Shown: positions 31,082-40,677, counted from the first letter of the stretch. The stretch is 64,000 nt of DNA from an uncultured Prevotella sp. (GCA_900550035.1 URQS01000013.1:3009-67008); one strand, 5' to 3'. The notes: generated by a model not told the origin, from the sequence alone. Made by a program: numbers and translations.

Positions 31082-32638
31082 ATGAAAAAAGCATTATATA
31101 TATTATCGGCTTGTGCATTGATGCTCACAGCTTCATGTAGTAGCGATTATCTTGAACTACAGCCGAACTCATCAGCCAGTACGGGTACTATCTTCGAAAC
31201 TACCGACAATGTAAAGTTGGCTGTCAATGGTCTGTCAAGGCTTATGACCAAACAGTATCTGGGTCAGCAGGGATGTAATGGTGAGGGTACAATACGTACA
31301 TGGTATGGCAACTATCCTGGCAACGACTACCAGAAGAGCAATCTTACAGGATGGTCGTCTATCATCAACAGCCTGTTCCTGGAGCGTTCAACTTCTTTGT
31401 ACGACTATTATCCTTGGTTCTATTATTACAAGGTGATTGGCAATGCCAATACTGTAATCTGTCGTACTGACGATGCTGCTGGCACTGACAATGAGAAAGC
31501 ATTCTTGAAGGCCCAGGCACTTACTTTCCGTGCCTATTGTTATTCGCAGTTGCTGCAGCTGTACTCTAAGCGATGGATGGACAGCAACAATGGCAGTTCG
31601 CGTGGCGTGGTATTGCGCATTGACGAGTCGAAGGACGAGTTGCCTACATCTACTCAGGCTCAGTGCTATGAGCAGATATATAAGGATCTTGACGAAGCGA
31701 TAAAGTACTACACTGAGTGCGGTATTGACCGTGGCAAGGACGAGAAGCATCTGCCCAATATTAATGCTGCCTATGCTGTATACGCCTATGCAGCCCTTCA
31801 TCGTGAGGATTGGGCTACTGCAGCCAAGTATGCCAGAATGGCGCGCGAGGGTCATCCGCTCTTATCTGGTAAAGATTATCCTGAAAGCGGATTCAGTGCT
31901 GACAACGACGAGTGGATATGGAATGTGTTTAGCACTGAGGAGGAGACTCTTTATTACTACCAGTTCTTTGCTTTTGAGTCGTCTAACTCAAGTGCCAATA
32001 TCTGCCGTAACTATCCAGTAGCAATCAGCAAGGAATTGTATGATCAGATTCCTGAAACTGATGTTCGTCGCGGTATGTTCCTCGCCCCTAAGGATGGTGA
32101 AAGCTACGATCTTGCTACAGGATTGGCAGGTAAAGCTATGGCAAAACGTGCAAGAAAGGATTTTGCTGGCAAGTTGTATGGTACTACTAAGGTATTTGCC
32201 TATATGTCGTTCAAGCATCTTGTACAGGCACAGCCTGGAGTAGGCGAGTTTGCTCTTTTCCGCGCTTCCGAAATGTATCTTATAGAGGCTGAGGCTTACT
32301 GCCATATGCCTGGTAAGGAAGCCGAAGTACAGGGCTTGTTGTGTAATCTCAACCACGATTCGGGTCGCGATCCAAATTATGTTTGTACAAAGACTGGTCA
32401 GGACTTGCTCGACGAGGTACGTCTCTACTACCGTATAGAGATGTTCGGCGAGGGCCGCGACTGGTTCAACTACAAGCGATGGGGATTGCCTATCGTGCGC
32501 CACGATGCGTCTCATGGTGGTAGCTTCCATAAACAGTTTGCTGTTACTATCAATCCTCAGGACAGCAATGGTTGGACATGGGTGATTCCTAACAAGGAGA
32601 TTGACTATAATACAGCTATCTCAAGCCCGTTGGAGTAA
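31082..32638 (+). CDS. SusD/RagB-family outer membrane lipoprotein
   Basis: 518 residues with a lipobox (LSACALMLTASCSSDY), then LELQPNSSASTGTIFETTDN, the usual SusD N-terminal module. The TPR-like helices are visible (ALTFRAYCYSQLLQLYSKRW, ASEMYLIEAEAYCHMPGKEA), and the C-terminal signature MFGEGRDWFNYKRWGLP is present. It is co-transcribed with the SusC at 27784-31050 and followed by a terminator at 32677-32707. It binds the ligand at the surface and acts as a lid on the SusC barrel. The ligand is unknown; no glycoside hydrolase gene is adjacent, and the next gene is a peptidase. Confidence 0.95.
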   Translation: MKKALYILSACALMLTASCSSDYLELQPNSSASTGTIFETTDNVKLAVNGLSRLMTKQYLGQQGCNGEGTIRTWYGNYPGNDYQKSNLTGWSSIINSLFLERSTSLYDYYPWFYYYKVIGNANTVICRTDDAAGTDNEKAFLKAQALTFRAYCYSQLLQLYSKRWMDSNNGSSRGVVLRIDESKDELPTSTQAQCYEQIYKDLDEAIKYYTECGIDRGKDEKHLPNINAAYAVYAYAALHREDWATAAKYARMAREGHPLLSGKDYPESGFSADNDEWIWNVFSTEEETLYYYQFFAFESSNSSANICRNYPVAISKELYDQIPETDVRRGMFLAPKDGESYDLATGLAGKAMAKRARKDFAGKLYGTTKVFAYMSFKHLVQAQPGVGEFALFRASEMYLIEAEAYCHMPGKEAEVQGLLCNLNHDSGRDPNYVCTKTGQDLLDEVRLYYRIEMFGEGRDWFNYKRWGLPIVRHDASHGGSFHKQFAVTINPQDSNGWTWVIPNKEIDYNTAISSPLE

Positions 32639-32676
32639 TGGGCAATTGGTGAATTTATAATTTAATTAGAACCCGT

Positions 32677-32707
32677 GGGGGCGTGTCGTGGTGGCACTCC
32701 CCCTTTT
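32677..32707 (+). terminator. terminator after the SusC/SusD pair
   Basis: An 11-bp stem (GGGGGCGTGTC with GGCACTCCCCC) with one mismatch and one G-T pair, a 5-base loop and then TTTT. It covers a possible upstream start of the next gene and so supports the later ATG at 32733. Confidence 0.65.
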
Positions 32708-32732
32708 CTCGTTAATAATAACTAATGATAAC

Positions 32733-35546
32733 ATGAAAAGAAAATTGTTGACTCTGGGCCTGTGTCTGGCTACTTGCTTAATGGCATACGCCCAAAAGAA
32801 ACCGTTGGACCATACGGTGTACGACAGATGGAAAAGTATTGCCAACACACAGATGACTTCCGACGGACGATACCTTCTGTACGAAGTGAATCCGCAGGAG
32901 GGCAACGGTCTGCTGGTGGTGCGACGACTGAGCGATGGAAGCGAGCTCCTGTTGCCACGTGGCTATAAGGCCAACATCGCTACAAACAACCGCACTGCGT
33001 GCGTACTGATAAAGGCTCCATATGCCGAGATACGCAATGCCCGAAAACGCAAGGTGAAGAAGGACAAGATGCCGAAGGATTCGCTCGCCATAATCAATTT
33101 CGACGAGTGGACCATCAGCAAGTACGAGCGCATCAAGTCGTACAAGACGGGTATTGAAAACAATGATGTGGTGGCTTACATCCATTCGCGCAAGCCCAAC
33201 AAGAACAAGAAGAAGGCTGCGCGCGAACGCCTCGACGGCGATGTGCTTGTTGTGGTGAATACACTCACTGGCAAGCAGACCGAGGTGAAGAATGTGTCGG
33301 AATATGCTATCAATGCCGACGCAAGCAGTATGACGGTGCTGGTGAATCCCGACAAGAAGAACAAGAAACTCAAGTCGTCGGCAACTGTCTACGACTTGCC
33401 TACAATGACTATGTCGGTGCTCTCGCAGGGAAAGAAGTACTACGGCGGTGCTCGATACAGCGTTGACGGCAGTAAGATAGTGTTCCTTGCTTCTACCGAC
33501 ACCATTACGACAGGCAACAAGCACTGTTCGCTCTTTTATGTGAACAACGGGCTGTCGAGCGAGATTATACCGCAAGGCTACAGCCGCAATCTGCCAAGCG
33601 GATGGGGACTCAATGAGAACAGTGCTCCCGAGTTCTCGCAAGACGGACAGCGTGTGCTCATAGGTGTGGCACCGTATATCGCGCCAAATGATTCGAGCAT
33701 CATTGATGTTGAGACTGCGCAGGTGGACATTTGGAACTATAAGGACTATCAGATACAGCCGCAGCAGAAGGTGAATGTAGCCAATGCCAAGCGCAAGACT
33801 TATCTCAGCGTTATCAATTTGTCTGATCCCAATCAGATTGTTCCGCTCACAACTGCCATGTGGGACCGAGTGACTGTGATGAATCAAGGCAATTCGGAGT
33901 GGGCACTGTCGCAAGACAAGACCAAATACTACATACAGTCGCAGTGGGACGACGATGAGTTCAAGGACATCTCGTTGGTGAATGTCAACACTGGCAAGCG
34001 CATCAGTATTGCCGAGAAGGTTAATGCAATGGCTATGTCGTCGCCCGATGGCAAGTATGTACTTTGGTACAATCTGAGCGATTCGGCTTATTTCTGCTAT
34101 AATGTGGCAAGTGGAAAGACGGTGAATCTGACTCGTCAGACAGGCGTAAACTTCTACGACGAGACCGACGACCATCCTAACTTCCCGCCACCGTATGATA
34201 CCGACCCCTTATGGACCAATGCCGACCAAAGCGTGCTTATCAGCGACCGCTACGATGTGTGGAAATTCAATCCCGACGGCAATGGATTCCAGAACCTTAC
34301 CAATGGCAACGGACGCAAGTCGAACATCCAGCTACGACATCGTGTGTACGACCGCCACGCTCCACGCCTCTCAAGACTGTGGACTGATAAGGACGCTGTC
34401 GACGAGAATGCACTGCTCTACATGACAGCCTTCGACGAGACTACGAAGAAGAACGGATTTGCCACGGTGCGTGTCAACGACAACAACTCATACCGTCTGA
34501 ATGTGCTTGACACCTTCAGTTACGTAAACGTGTATAAGGCAGGGGCTGCCGACGTGATGGCTTATCAGAAGGGCAACTTCAGCAATGCCTATAACATGCA
34601 CGTGAGCGATGCCGCTTTTGCATATGAGAAGTGTGTGAGCGATATCAATCCGCAGATGAAGCAATACTCATGGGGCCATGCCCAGCTGGTACACTGGAAG
34701 GCTTACGACGGTACTCCGCTCGACGGACTGCTCTATGTGCCCGAAGGCATTGAGCCGGGAACCAAGTTGCCAATGATGATTTACTTCTACGAGAAACGTT
34801 CGGAGACGCTTTACAATCATATCGACCCGCGTCCGAGTCGCTCAACGGTCAACCTTGCCTTCTATTGCAGTCGCGGGTACGTAGTGTTCGTTCCGGACAT
34901 AGTATATAAGGTAGGGCATCCGGGCGAGAGTGCATACAACTGTATCGTGTCAGGTGCCAAGGCTATGTGCAGCCAGTTCAACTTCATCGACAGCACACGA
35001 ATGGCTATTCAGGGACAAAGCTGGGGAGGCTATCAGACTGCCTATCTCGTTACACGCACCAATATGTTTTGTGCAGCCGGAGCCGGAGCGCCCGTGAGCA
35101 ATATGACATCAGCCTATGGCGGTATACGTTGGGGTTCGGGTGTGTGTCGACAGATGCAGTACGAGCACGGACAGAGCCGCATTGGAGCAACCCTTTGGGA
35201 CAAGGGCGGACTCGACCTGTATCTTGAAAACTCGCCGCTGTTCGGTGCTAACCGTGTGGAGACACCGTTGCTCATCATGCACAACGACAACGACGGTGCC
35301 GTGCCATGGTATCAGGGCATTGAGTATTTCATGGCGTTGCGTCGATTGGGCAAGCCTGTGTGGATGTTGCAGTACAATCACGAGGAGCACAACCTTGTGG
35401 AGCGTCGCAACTGCAAGGACTTGAGCATACGTTTGCAGCAGTTCTTCGACTACTATATGAAGGGTGCGCCCGAGCCAGCATGGATGAAGTATGGAGTGCC
35501 AGCTACACGCAAGGGACAGTATCTTGGCACCGAACTCACCGAATAA
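32733..35546 (+). CDS. S9-family (prolyl oligopeptidase type) secreted serine peptidase
   Basis: 937 residues from the chosen start (MKRKLLTLGLCLATCLMAYA, signal peptide). A longer frame to 32688 would begin inside the terminator. The N-terminal two thirds form a beta-propeller with repeats such as YSVDGSKIVFLAS and SSPDGKYVLWYNLSD. The C-terminal alpha/beta hydrolase has the nucleophile in GQSWGGYQTAYL (about residue 763), the Asp in HNDNDGAVPW and the His in NHEEHNLVERR, the expected S-D-H order. It likely trims peptides in the periplasm. It follows the SusC/SusD pair, so peptides may be the imported substrate, but it can also be unrelated. Confidence 0.9.
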   Translation: MKRKLLTLGLCLATCLMAYAQKKPLDHTVYDRWKSIANTQMTSDGRYLLYEVNPQEGNGLLVVRRLSDGSELLLPRGYKANIATNNRTACVLIKAPYAEIRNARKRKVKKDKMPKDSLAIINFDEWTISKYERIKSYKTGIENNDVVAYIHSRKPNKNKKKAARERLDGDVLVVVNTLTGKQTEVKNVSEYAINADASSMTVLVNPDKKNKKLKSSATVYDLPTMTMSVLSQGKKYYGGARYSVDGSKIVFLASTDTITTGNKHCSLFYVNNGLSSEIIPQGYSRNLPSGWGLNENSAPEFSQDGQRVLIGVAPYIAPNDSSIIDVETAQVDIWNYKDYQIQPQQKVNVANAKRKTYLSVINLSDPNQIVPLTTAMWDRVTVMNQGNSEWALSQDKTKYYIQSQWDDDEFKDISLVNVNTGKRISIAEKVNAMAMSSPDGKYVLWYNLSDSAYFCYNVASGKTVNLTRQTGVNFYDETDDHPNFPPPYDTDPLWTNADQSVLISDRYDVWKFNPDGNGFQNLTNGNGRKSNIQLRHRVYDRHAPRLSRLWTDKDAVDENALLYMTAFDETTKKNGFATVRVNDNNSYRLNVLDTFSYVNVYKAGAADVMAYQKGNFSNAYNMHVSDAAFAYEKCVSDINPQMKQYSWGHAQLVHWKAYDGTPLDGLLYVPEGIEPGTKLPMMIYFYEKRSETLYNHIDPRPSRSTVNLAFYCSRGYVVFVPDIVYKVGHPGESAYNCIVSGAKAMCSQFNFIDSTRMAIQGQSWGGYQTAYLVTRTNMFCAAGAGAPVSNMTSAYGGIRWGSGVCRQMQYEHGQSRIGATLWDKGGLDLYLENSPLFGANRVETPLLIMHNDNDGAVPWYQGIEYFMALRRLGKPVWMLQYNHEEHNLVERRNCKDLSIRLQQFFDYYMKGAPEPAWMKYGVPATRKGQYLGTELTE

Positions 35547-35561
35547 AACGGCAAGTTGACG

Positions 35562-35590
35562 TTTGAAATAAGTTTTTTTGTGTACCTTTG
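35562..35590 (+). promoter_or_regulatory. promoter of the nitroreductase-xseAB group
   Basis: TTTG at 35562-35565, a 17-base spacer and TACCTTTG at 35583-35590. The ATG follows 31 bases downstream. Confidence 0.65.
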
Positions 35591-35621
35591 CCTATACATA
35601 TACACATAAAACAGAATACAT

Positions 35622-36362
35622 ATGAAGACAATAAACACACGTCGCAGCATACGCCGTTATGCCGACCGACCCGTAGACGACCAACTGTTGCGCCGATTGC
35701 TGGCTGAGGCTGAGCGCACGCAGACCATGGGCAACCTGCAGTTCTACAGTGTTGTGGTGACTCGCAGCGACGAGATGAAGCGCCGTCTGGCTCCTGCTCA
35801 TTTCAATCAGCCTATGGTCACCGAGGCACCTGTAGTGCTGACGTTCTGCGCCGATACACGCCGCACCTCCGTATGGTGCAACAACCGCCAGGCTGTGCCG
35901 GGTTATGACAATATGCTGTCATATCAGAATGCTGCCACAGATGCTCTGCTCTTCTGCCAGACATTCTGCAATCTGGCTGAGGAGGAGGGATTGGGATGCT
36001 GCTTCCTCGGCACTACGGTCTACATGCCGCAGATGATTATCGACACATTGCAGCTGCCCGAGCTTGTGGTGCCGGTTGCAACTATTACGTTGGGATGGCC
36101 CAATGAGCAGCCCGAACTTACCGACCGACTTCCGCTCGACGCTATCATGCACAGCGAGACCTATCACGACTATACGCCCGAGAGCATCGACCAGTTCTAT
36201 GCCGAGAAGGAAGCACTTGAGGAGAGCAAGGAGTTCTGCCGCATCAACAACAAGCAGACGCTCGCCCAGGTGTTCACCGATTGCCGCTACACCAAGAAGG
36301 ACAACGAGGCAATGTCGACTGGACTGATGGACGTGTTGCGCAAGCAGGGTTTTCTGAAGTAA
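35622..36362 (+). CDS. nitroreductase-family flavoprotein
   Basis: 246 residues. The family start motif TRRSIRRYADRPVDDQLLRR gives the FMN-phosphate Arg/Ser contacts. A second part (QNAATDALLFCQTFCNLAEE, EGLGCCFLG) is the usual dimer and flavin region. The C-terminal part (YTKKDNEAMSTGLMDVLRKQ) is typical of the NfsA/FRP-like subgroup. It should reduce nitro or quinone compounds or flavins with NAD(P)H in the cytoplasm. It is followed 16 bases later by xseA, so the two are probably co-transcribed from the promoter at 35562-35590. The natural substrate is not readable. Confidence 0.9.
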   Translation: MKTINTRRSIRRYADRPVDDQLLRRLLAEAERTQTMGNLQFYSVVVTRSDEMKRRLAPAHFNQPMVTEAPVVLTFCADTRRTSVWCNNRQAVPGYDNMLSYQNAATDALLFCQTFCNLAEEEGLGCCFLGTTVYMPQMIIDTLQLPELVVPVATITLGWPNEQPELTDRLPLDAIMHSETYHDYTPESIDQFYAEKEALEESKEFCRINNKQTLAQVFTDCRYTKKDNEAMSTGLMDVLRKQGFLK

Positions 36363-36378
36363 TGATAACAACGACGTA

Positions 36379-37683
36379 ATGACTAAGACATTATCCCTAT
36401 ATGAACTCAACTCTATCGTAGCTTCGGTCATCGACATCGACATGCCGGGCGACTACTGGGTGGTGGCTGAACTTTCCGAACTTCGGGAGGTGCGCGGCCA
36501 TTGCTATATGGAGCTTGTCGAGAAGGACGAACTCTCAAACACGCCCATTGCCAAGGCCTCTGCCAAGTGCTGGGCTTCACGATGGAGCATGCTCCGACCT
36601 ATGTTCGAGCGCATCACCGGACAGCGGTTGCACGCCGGAATGAAAGTGATGTTGAGCGTGCATGCGCAGTTTCATGCTGCCTATGGGTTCTCATGGATAG
36701 TGTCCGACATCAATCCCGAATATACGATGGGCGACCTTGCTCGTCGACGTCAGCAGATAGTGGCTCAGCTGAAGGCCGAAGGAGTGTTCGACCTTCAGCG
36801 TGAGCTTACTCTTCCTATGTTTGCCCAACGCATAGCTGTGGTGTCGAGTGATGGGGCTGCAGGCTATGGCGACTTCTGCCGTCAGCTACACGACAATAGC
36901 GCTCATTATATATATAAGGTGGAACTTTTCAATGCCACGATGCAAGGCGAGGCTGTTGAGCATAGCGTCATAGCCGCTCTCAATCGCATTTATAGCCGTC
37001 ACGACAGTTTCGACGTTGTGGTGATAATACGTGGCGGTGGCGCAACGAGCGACCTTTCGGGTTTCGATACGCTTGCGTTGGCTGAGAATGTAGCCAACTT
37101 TCCGCTTCCCGTCATAACGGGCATCGGACACGACCGCGACGAGAGCATTCTCGATATGGTGGCACATACACGTGTCAAGACTCCTACAGCGGCTGCACAA
37201 TTGCTCATCGACAACCTCGTTCGCACCGAATCTATGATTGATGCGGCACGCCAGAGCATTGTAGACAGCACGCGGCGACGCATGCAGCACGAACGTGTTA
37301 GGGTGGAGTCGCTCTCGGCTCGCATCCCGATGATGTTCTCGTTGGTGAAGACCAAGGAGGAGGCACGTGTCGACATGCTGTCGCGACGCATTGAGGCTGC
37401 CACTCAGCGACGCATTGCTACGGCACTGATGCAGATAGACAGCTTGCAGGCTAAGCTGCAGTCGGCTGTCAACAGGCAACTTGTGGATGCCCGTCATCGT
37501 CTGCAACTCATAGAGCAGCGTGTTGAGGCTGTCAATCCTGAGCGGCTTTTGCAGCGCGGCTACAGCATCACTACATACAACGGACGTGCTGTGCGCAATG
37601 CCACGGAACTGCCCGAAGGGGCTGTCGTGGAAACGCGTGTTGAGAAAGGAAAATTCACTTCGGTAGTAACCAAAAACAAATGA
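36379..37683 (+). CDS. xseA: exodeoxyribonuclease VII large subunit
   Basis: 434 residues. The N-terminal OB-fold (YWVVAELSELREVRGHCYME) is followed by the catalytic domain at about 135-330 (FAQRIAVVSSDGAAGYGDFC, VVVIIRGGGATSDLSGFDTL, LPVITGIGHDRDESILDMVA, HTRVKTPTAAAQLL). These are the classic XseA motifs, including RGGG and GHDxD. A coiled coil follows, and then the C-terminal segment (RLLQRGYSITTYNGRAV). With XseB it degrades single-stranded DNA from both ends into acid-soluble oligonucleotides. It overlaps xseB by 4 bases (ATGA). Confidence 0.97.
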   Translation: MTKTLSLYELNSIVASVIDIDMPGDYWVVAELSELREVRGHCYMELVEKDELSNTPIAKASAKCWASRWSMLRPMFERITGQRLHAGMKVMLSVHAQFHAAYGFSWIVSDINPEYTMGDLARRRQQIVAQLKAEGVFDLQRELTLPMFAQRIAVVSSDGAAGYGDFCRQLHDNSAHYIYKVELFNATMQGEAVEHSVIAALNRIYSRHDSFDVVVIIRGGGATSDLSGFDTLALAENVANFPLPVITGIGHDRDESILDMVAHTRVKTPTAAAQLLIDNLVRTESMIDAARQSIVDSTRRRMQHERVRVESLSARIPMMFSLVKTKEEARVDMLSRRIEAATQRRIATALMQIDSLQAKLQSAVNRQLVDARHRLQLIEQRVEAVNPERLLQRGYSITTYNGRAVRNATELPEGAVVETRVEKGKFTSVVTKNK

Positions 37684-37880
37684 TTATGGCAAGAGAAATG
37701 AAATACGAAACGGCAATGAACCAGTTGCAGTCCATTGCCGATAAGATGGAGAATGGTGAGCTTGACATTGACTCGCTCTGCGAGCAGTTAAAGACTGCGC
37801 AGAAGCTTATAAAGTTGTGCAAGGACAAGCTCACCAAGACCGATGCCGAAATAAAGGCGGTGCTTGATGAGAAGTGTTGA
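37680..37880 (+). CDS. xseB: exodeoxyribonuclease VII small subunit
   Basis: 66 residues, the usual size for XseB. The helical hairpin is visible (MKYETAMNQLQSIADKMENG, ELDIDSLCEQLKTAQKLIKL). It overlaps xseA by 4 bases. A second in-frame ATG two codons later (37686) could be the start. The last six codons and stop sit in a 21-bp tandem duplication (37860-37901). It binds the coiled coil of XseA to form the active complex. Confidence 0.93.
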   Translation: MIMAREMKYETAMNQLQSIADKMENGELDIDSLCEQLKTAQKLIKLCKDKLTKTDAEIKAVLDEKC

Positions 37881-37901
37881 GTGCTTGATGAGAAATGTTA
37901 G
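37860..37901 (+). repeat. 21-bp tandem duplication across the xseB stop
   Basis: GTGCTTGATGAGAAGTGTTGA at 37860-37880 is repeated at 37881-37901 with two changes, and both copies end in a stop codon. The protein end is therefore unaltered. It borders a TTAAGTG array. Confidence 0.85.
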
Positions 37902-37943
37902 GTGTTGAATGTTAAGTGTTAAGTGTTGAATGTTAAGTGTTTA
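37897..37943 (+). repeat. TTAAGTG heptamer array with A-rich decamer array downstream
   Basis: Units GTTAAGTGTT and GTGTTGAAT alternate to about 37943. Further on, 37987-38017 carries AATTCAAAACTC-type units. Both lie in the 139-base gap between the convergent xseB and menC, and no canonical terminator is seen there. Confidence 0.6.
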
Positions 37944-38019
37944 ATTCGAAATTGAATAATTCATAATCGCAGGCGTAGCCGAGAACAATTCAAAACTCAA
38001 AACTCAAAATTCAAAACTC

Positions 38020-39051
38020 CTATAAACGCCAAAGCTTCTCGCCACGTATTGTGAGTGGCATTTCGATGTTGTCGGTGAATAGCATACCGGTGCCCAGACC
38101 TTGTGGCATACTTATGTTGGGACCATATACGTCGGCTGCCAATTGTGCCACGGCGTTGAGTCCGACATTACTCTCAAGCGCACTTGTTATCCACGAGCCT
38201 ATGCCACGTTGGTGCGCCATGTCTATCCATTCGCGTGTGCCGCTTATTCCGCCGTGCAGCGACGGTTTAAGTATTATGTATTGCGGACGAATGGTGTCGA
38301 GCAGTTCTTGCTTCATTCCTGGCATGTTCACGCCTATAAGTTCCTCGTCGAGGGCAATGGGTATCGGTGACGAAGCACACAGTTGAGCCATACGCGCCCA
38401 TTGATGCTGGCGTATGGGTTGCTCAATGGAGTGTATGTCGTAGCGTGCCAGCTGGTCCAGTCGGCTTGGCGCATCTTCAAACGTGAATCCGCCGTTTGCG
38501 TCGACACGCAATTCTATCTGTTCCTTTGTGAAAGCCTGACGTATATGACGTATCAGGTCAAGTTCGCTATCGAATTCGATAGCACCTATTTTCAGTTTTA
38601 CGCAGTGGAATCCTGCTTTCATTTTCGATTCCAGTCGGGCAAGCATCTCGTCGTGACTGCCCATCCATACCAGTCCGTTTATTGTGATGCCTTCCTCGCC
38701 ACGTGCAAATGGTGTGTCGAAGAGCATGCCCTTTCCGCCGTTCTGCAGGTCGGTCATGGCAGTCTCTATACCAAAGAGTATGGAAGGGTAGGGGCGTAGC
38801 ATGTCGTAATTGACGTTGCCCGTCAGTTCTATCATACGGCAGATTGACTCCAGAGTCTTCTCGTATTCGGGGCGCGCGTCGCAACTAAGGTCGGGCAGAG
38901 GAGCACATTCGCCCACGCCCTTGCATCCCGGACGCTCGCTGTCTTCAATCTCTACAAACCACGACTTGCGTGTATTGTACACTCCGCGCGATGTTCCGGC
39001 AGGCTGCTTGAAGTGCAGCGTGCGCGGCGTGATGCTTATCTTGTATCTCAT
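38020..39051 (-). CDS. menC: o-succinylbenzoate synthase (enolase superfamily)
   Basis: 343 residues from the chosen start (MRYKISITPRTLHF). A frame extending to 39156 adds 35 residues that overlap comF and do not look like the family. The enolase-superfamily barrel has the acid/base lysine pair (FHCVKLKIGAIEFD), metal ligands in LRVDANGGF, SIEQPI and ALDEELIG, and the second catalytic lysine in ILKPSLHGG. It dehydrates SHCHC to o-succinylbenzoate in menaquinone synthesis. It is the last gene of the cluster; the usual next gene, menE, is not there. The motifs could also fit an epimerase of the same superfamily, but the context decides. Confidence 0.9.
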   Translation of the reverse strand: MRYKISITPRTLHFKQPAGTSRGVYNTRKSWFVEIEDSERPGCKGVGECAPLPDLSCDARPEYEKTLESICRMIELTGNVNYDMLRPYPSILFGIETAMTDLQNGGKGMLFDTPFARGEEGITINGLVWMGSHDEMLARLESKMKAGFHCVKLKIGAIEFDSELDLIRHIRQAFTKEQIELRVDANGGFTFEDAPSRLDQLARYDIHSIEQPIRQHQWARMAQLCASSPIPIALDEELIGVNMPGMKQELLDTIRPQYIILKPSLHGGISGTREWIDMAHQRGIGSWITSALESNVGLNAVAQLAADVYGPNISMPQGLGTGMLFTDNIEMPLTIRGEKLWRL

Positions 39052-39083
39052 TATTCTTATTGTTGGTTGATGTGTGGGGTATA

Positions 39084-39809
39084 TCAGTCTTCGGTGCGTC
39101 CTATAGTCATAATGCTTATCTTCACATCCTCGAGTTTCGCTATTTCCGTTGCGCAAGTGCTTAGGGTAGCTCCAGTGGTTATGATGTCGTCGATGAGCAG
39201 AATGTGCAAGCCGCTCGGATGCTTGCCTTGTTTCAGTGCGAAGGCACCGCTTACGTTTGTTGAGCGTGATGTAGCTTTGGTCAGCGTCTGACTTTGGGTG
39301 TAACGCACGCGCTCAACAATGTCCTCGCGCACCGGTATATGAGTCAGTTCGCTTATGCCGCGTGCCACCTCATAGCTTTGATTGTATCCACGTTCGCGTC
39401 GGCGCTTTTTGTGTAGTGGCATAGGCACAATTGCATCAATGCCGTCGAAGAATCCCGACGGCATATAGTCGGCTGCCATCATTCGTCCTAAATCCTCACC
39501 AATGTCGTCGCGTCCGCCATACTTCAGTCGGTAGATGATGTTGGCGAACGGTGTGTGTGGATGATATTTCACGAACGAAGCACACCGCTCCACCGGCACC
39601 AGTCCCCACAACCGTCGTGCTGTGTGATTGTCGTAGGGCGACGAGGCGTCGTCGGTGCGTGGCAGCAGAGCGTTGCATGTGGTGCACACGAGTCGTTCGT
39701 TGATAGCAAGCCGGGTGCCACATATTTCGCAGGCACGCGGTGCTATCATGTCGATTATGCTGCGCCAGAGAGTGAGCAGACGATTCGTTATGGCTGTCTG
39801 ACTTTTCAT
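39084..39809 (-). CDS. ComF-family phosphoribosyltransferase-like protein
   Basis: 241 residues. The N-terminal zinc-finger-like part is CEICGTRLAINERLVCTTC (four Cys). The phosphoribosyltransferase fold ends in the PRPP-binding motif HILLIDDIITTGATLSTC. The middle part (PLHKKRRRERGYNQSYEVAR) is typical of ComF. In naturally competent bacteria it is a cytoplasmic partner for DNA uptake; in Bacteroidetes its role is unproven. It lies inside the men cluster, with its ATG overlapping the menB stop by one base (TAATG), so translation is coupled. Confidence 0.92.
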   Translation of the reverse strand: MKSQTAITNRLLTLWRSIIDMIAPRACEICGTRLAINERLVCTTCNALLPRTDDASSPYDNHTARRLWGLVPVERCASFVKYHPHTPFANIIYRLKYGGRDDIGEDLGRMMAADYMPSGFFDGIDAIVPMPLHKKRRRERGYNQSYEVARGISELTHIPVREDIVERVRYTQSQTLTKATSRSTNVSGAFALKQGKHPSGLHILLIDDIITTGATLSTCATEIAKLEDVKISIMTIGRTED

Positions 39810-40636
39810 TAAGGCAGCTTAGGATACTTGCTGAAGTCGGGCTTGCGTTTTTCGAGGAAAGCCTTGCCTCCTTCTTGAGCCTCGTCGAGCATATAGTAGA
39901 GCATGGTAGCGTCGCCTGCTAGTTCCTGTATACCAGCCTGACCGTCGAGTTCGGCGTTGAGTCCTGCCTTAATCATGCGCAGTGCCAGTGGCGAACGTTC
40001 CATCATGATTTCTGCCCATTCTACGCAGGTGTCTTCAAGCTGGTCGAACGGCACCACCTTGTTGACCATTCCCATGCGCTCGGCTTCAATGGCTGAGTAC
40101 TGACGGCACAAGAACCATATCTCACGAGCCTTCTTCTGACCTACGATGCGAGCCAGATAGCTGGCACCGAAACCAGCGTCGAACGAACCAACCTTGGGTC
40201 CTGTCTGTCCGAATATAGCGTTGTCGCTGGCAATAGTGAGGTCGCACATGAGGTGAAGCACGTGTCCGCCACCGATGGCGTAGCCGTTGACCATAGCAAT
40301 AACAGGTTTAGGTAGCGAGCGTATCTGCTTCTGCACGTCGAGCACGTTGAGGCGTGGCACACCGTCGTCGCCTACATATCCGCCACGACCCTTCACGTGC
40401 ATGTCGCCACCCGAGCAGAATGCCTTGTCGCCGGCACCCGTAAGGATGACCACGCTGATGCGCTGTGCCTCGCGACACCAAGCAAAAGCCTGCGACATTT
40501 CCCACGTTGTGCGAGGTGTGAAGGCGTTGCGATAGCGCGGACGGTTGATGGTTATCTTTGCAATGCCGTTGTATTCGTCAAACAATATTTCTTTGAAATC
40601 GAAACCTTCGATCTTCTTCCATTCTCTTTTTTCCAT
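39809..40636 (-). CDS. menB: 1,4-dihydroxy-2-naphthoyl-CoA synthase
   Basis: 275 residues, the usual MenB size. Crotonase-fold features are the oxyanion region AFCSGGDMHVKGRGGYVGDD, VIAMVNGYAIGGGHVLHLMC and IFGQTGPKVGSFDAGFGASY, with the conserved Asp and Tyr of MenB. The C-terminal part ends in FLEKRKPDFSKYPKLP, a strong MenB signature. It closes the second ring of the naphthoquinone from o-succinylbenzoyl-CoA. It lies 41 bases after menD and is translationally coupled to comF. Confidence 0.97.
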   Translation of the reverse strand: MEKREWKKIEGFDFKEILFDEYNGIAKITINRPRYRNAFTPRTTWEMSQAFAWCREAQRISVVILTGAGDKAFCSGGDMHVKGRGGYVGDDGVPRLNVLDVQKQIRSLPKPVIAMVNGYAIGGGHVLHLMCDLTIASDNAIFGQTGPKVGSFDAGFGASYLARIVGQKKAREIWFLCRQYSAIEAERMGMVNKVVPFDQLEDTCVEWAEIMMERSPLALRMIKAGLNAELDGQAGIQELAGDATMLYYMLDEAQEGGKAFLEKRKPDFSKYPKLP

Positions 40637-40677
40637 TGTTCTTATTTGGGTTTATTGAATATTTACATTACAATCCT

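Noticed and set aside
32778..34175. A 465-residue open frame on the minus strand
   Set aside because: It lies wholly within the S9 peptidase gene, has no family features and shows His/Leu/Val-rich composition typical of the complement of coding DNA. Similar long shadows occur in lptD, the acyl ligases and hsdR.
39051..39156. The N-terminal 35-residue extension of menC
   Set aside because: It overlaps comF and has no similarity to the family; MRYKISITPR is the usual MenC-type start.
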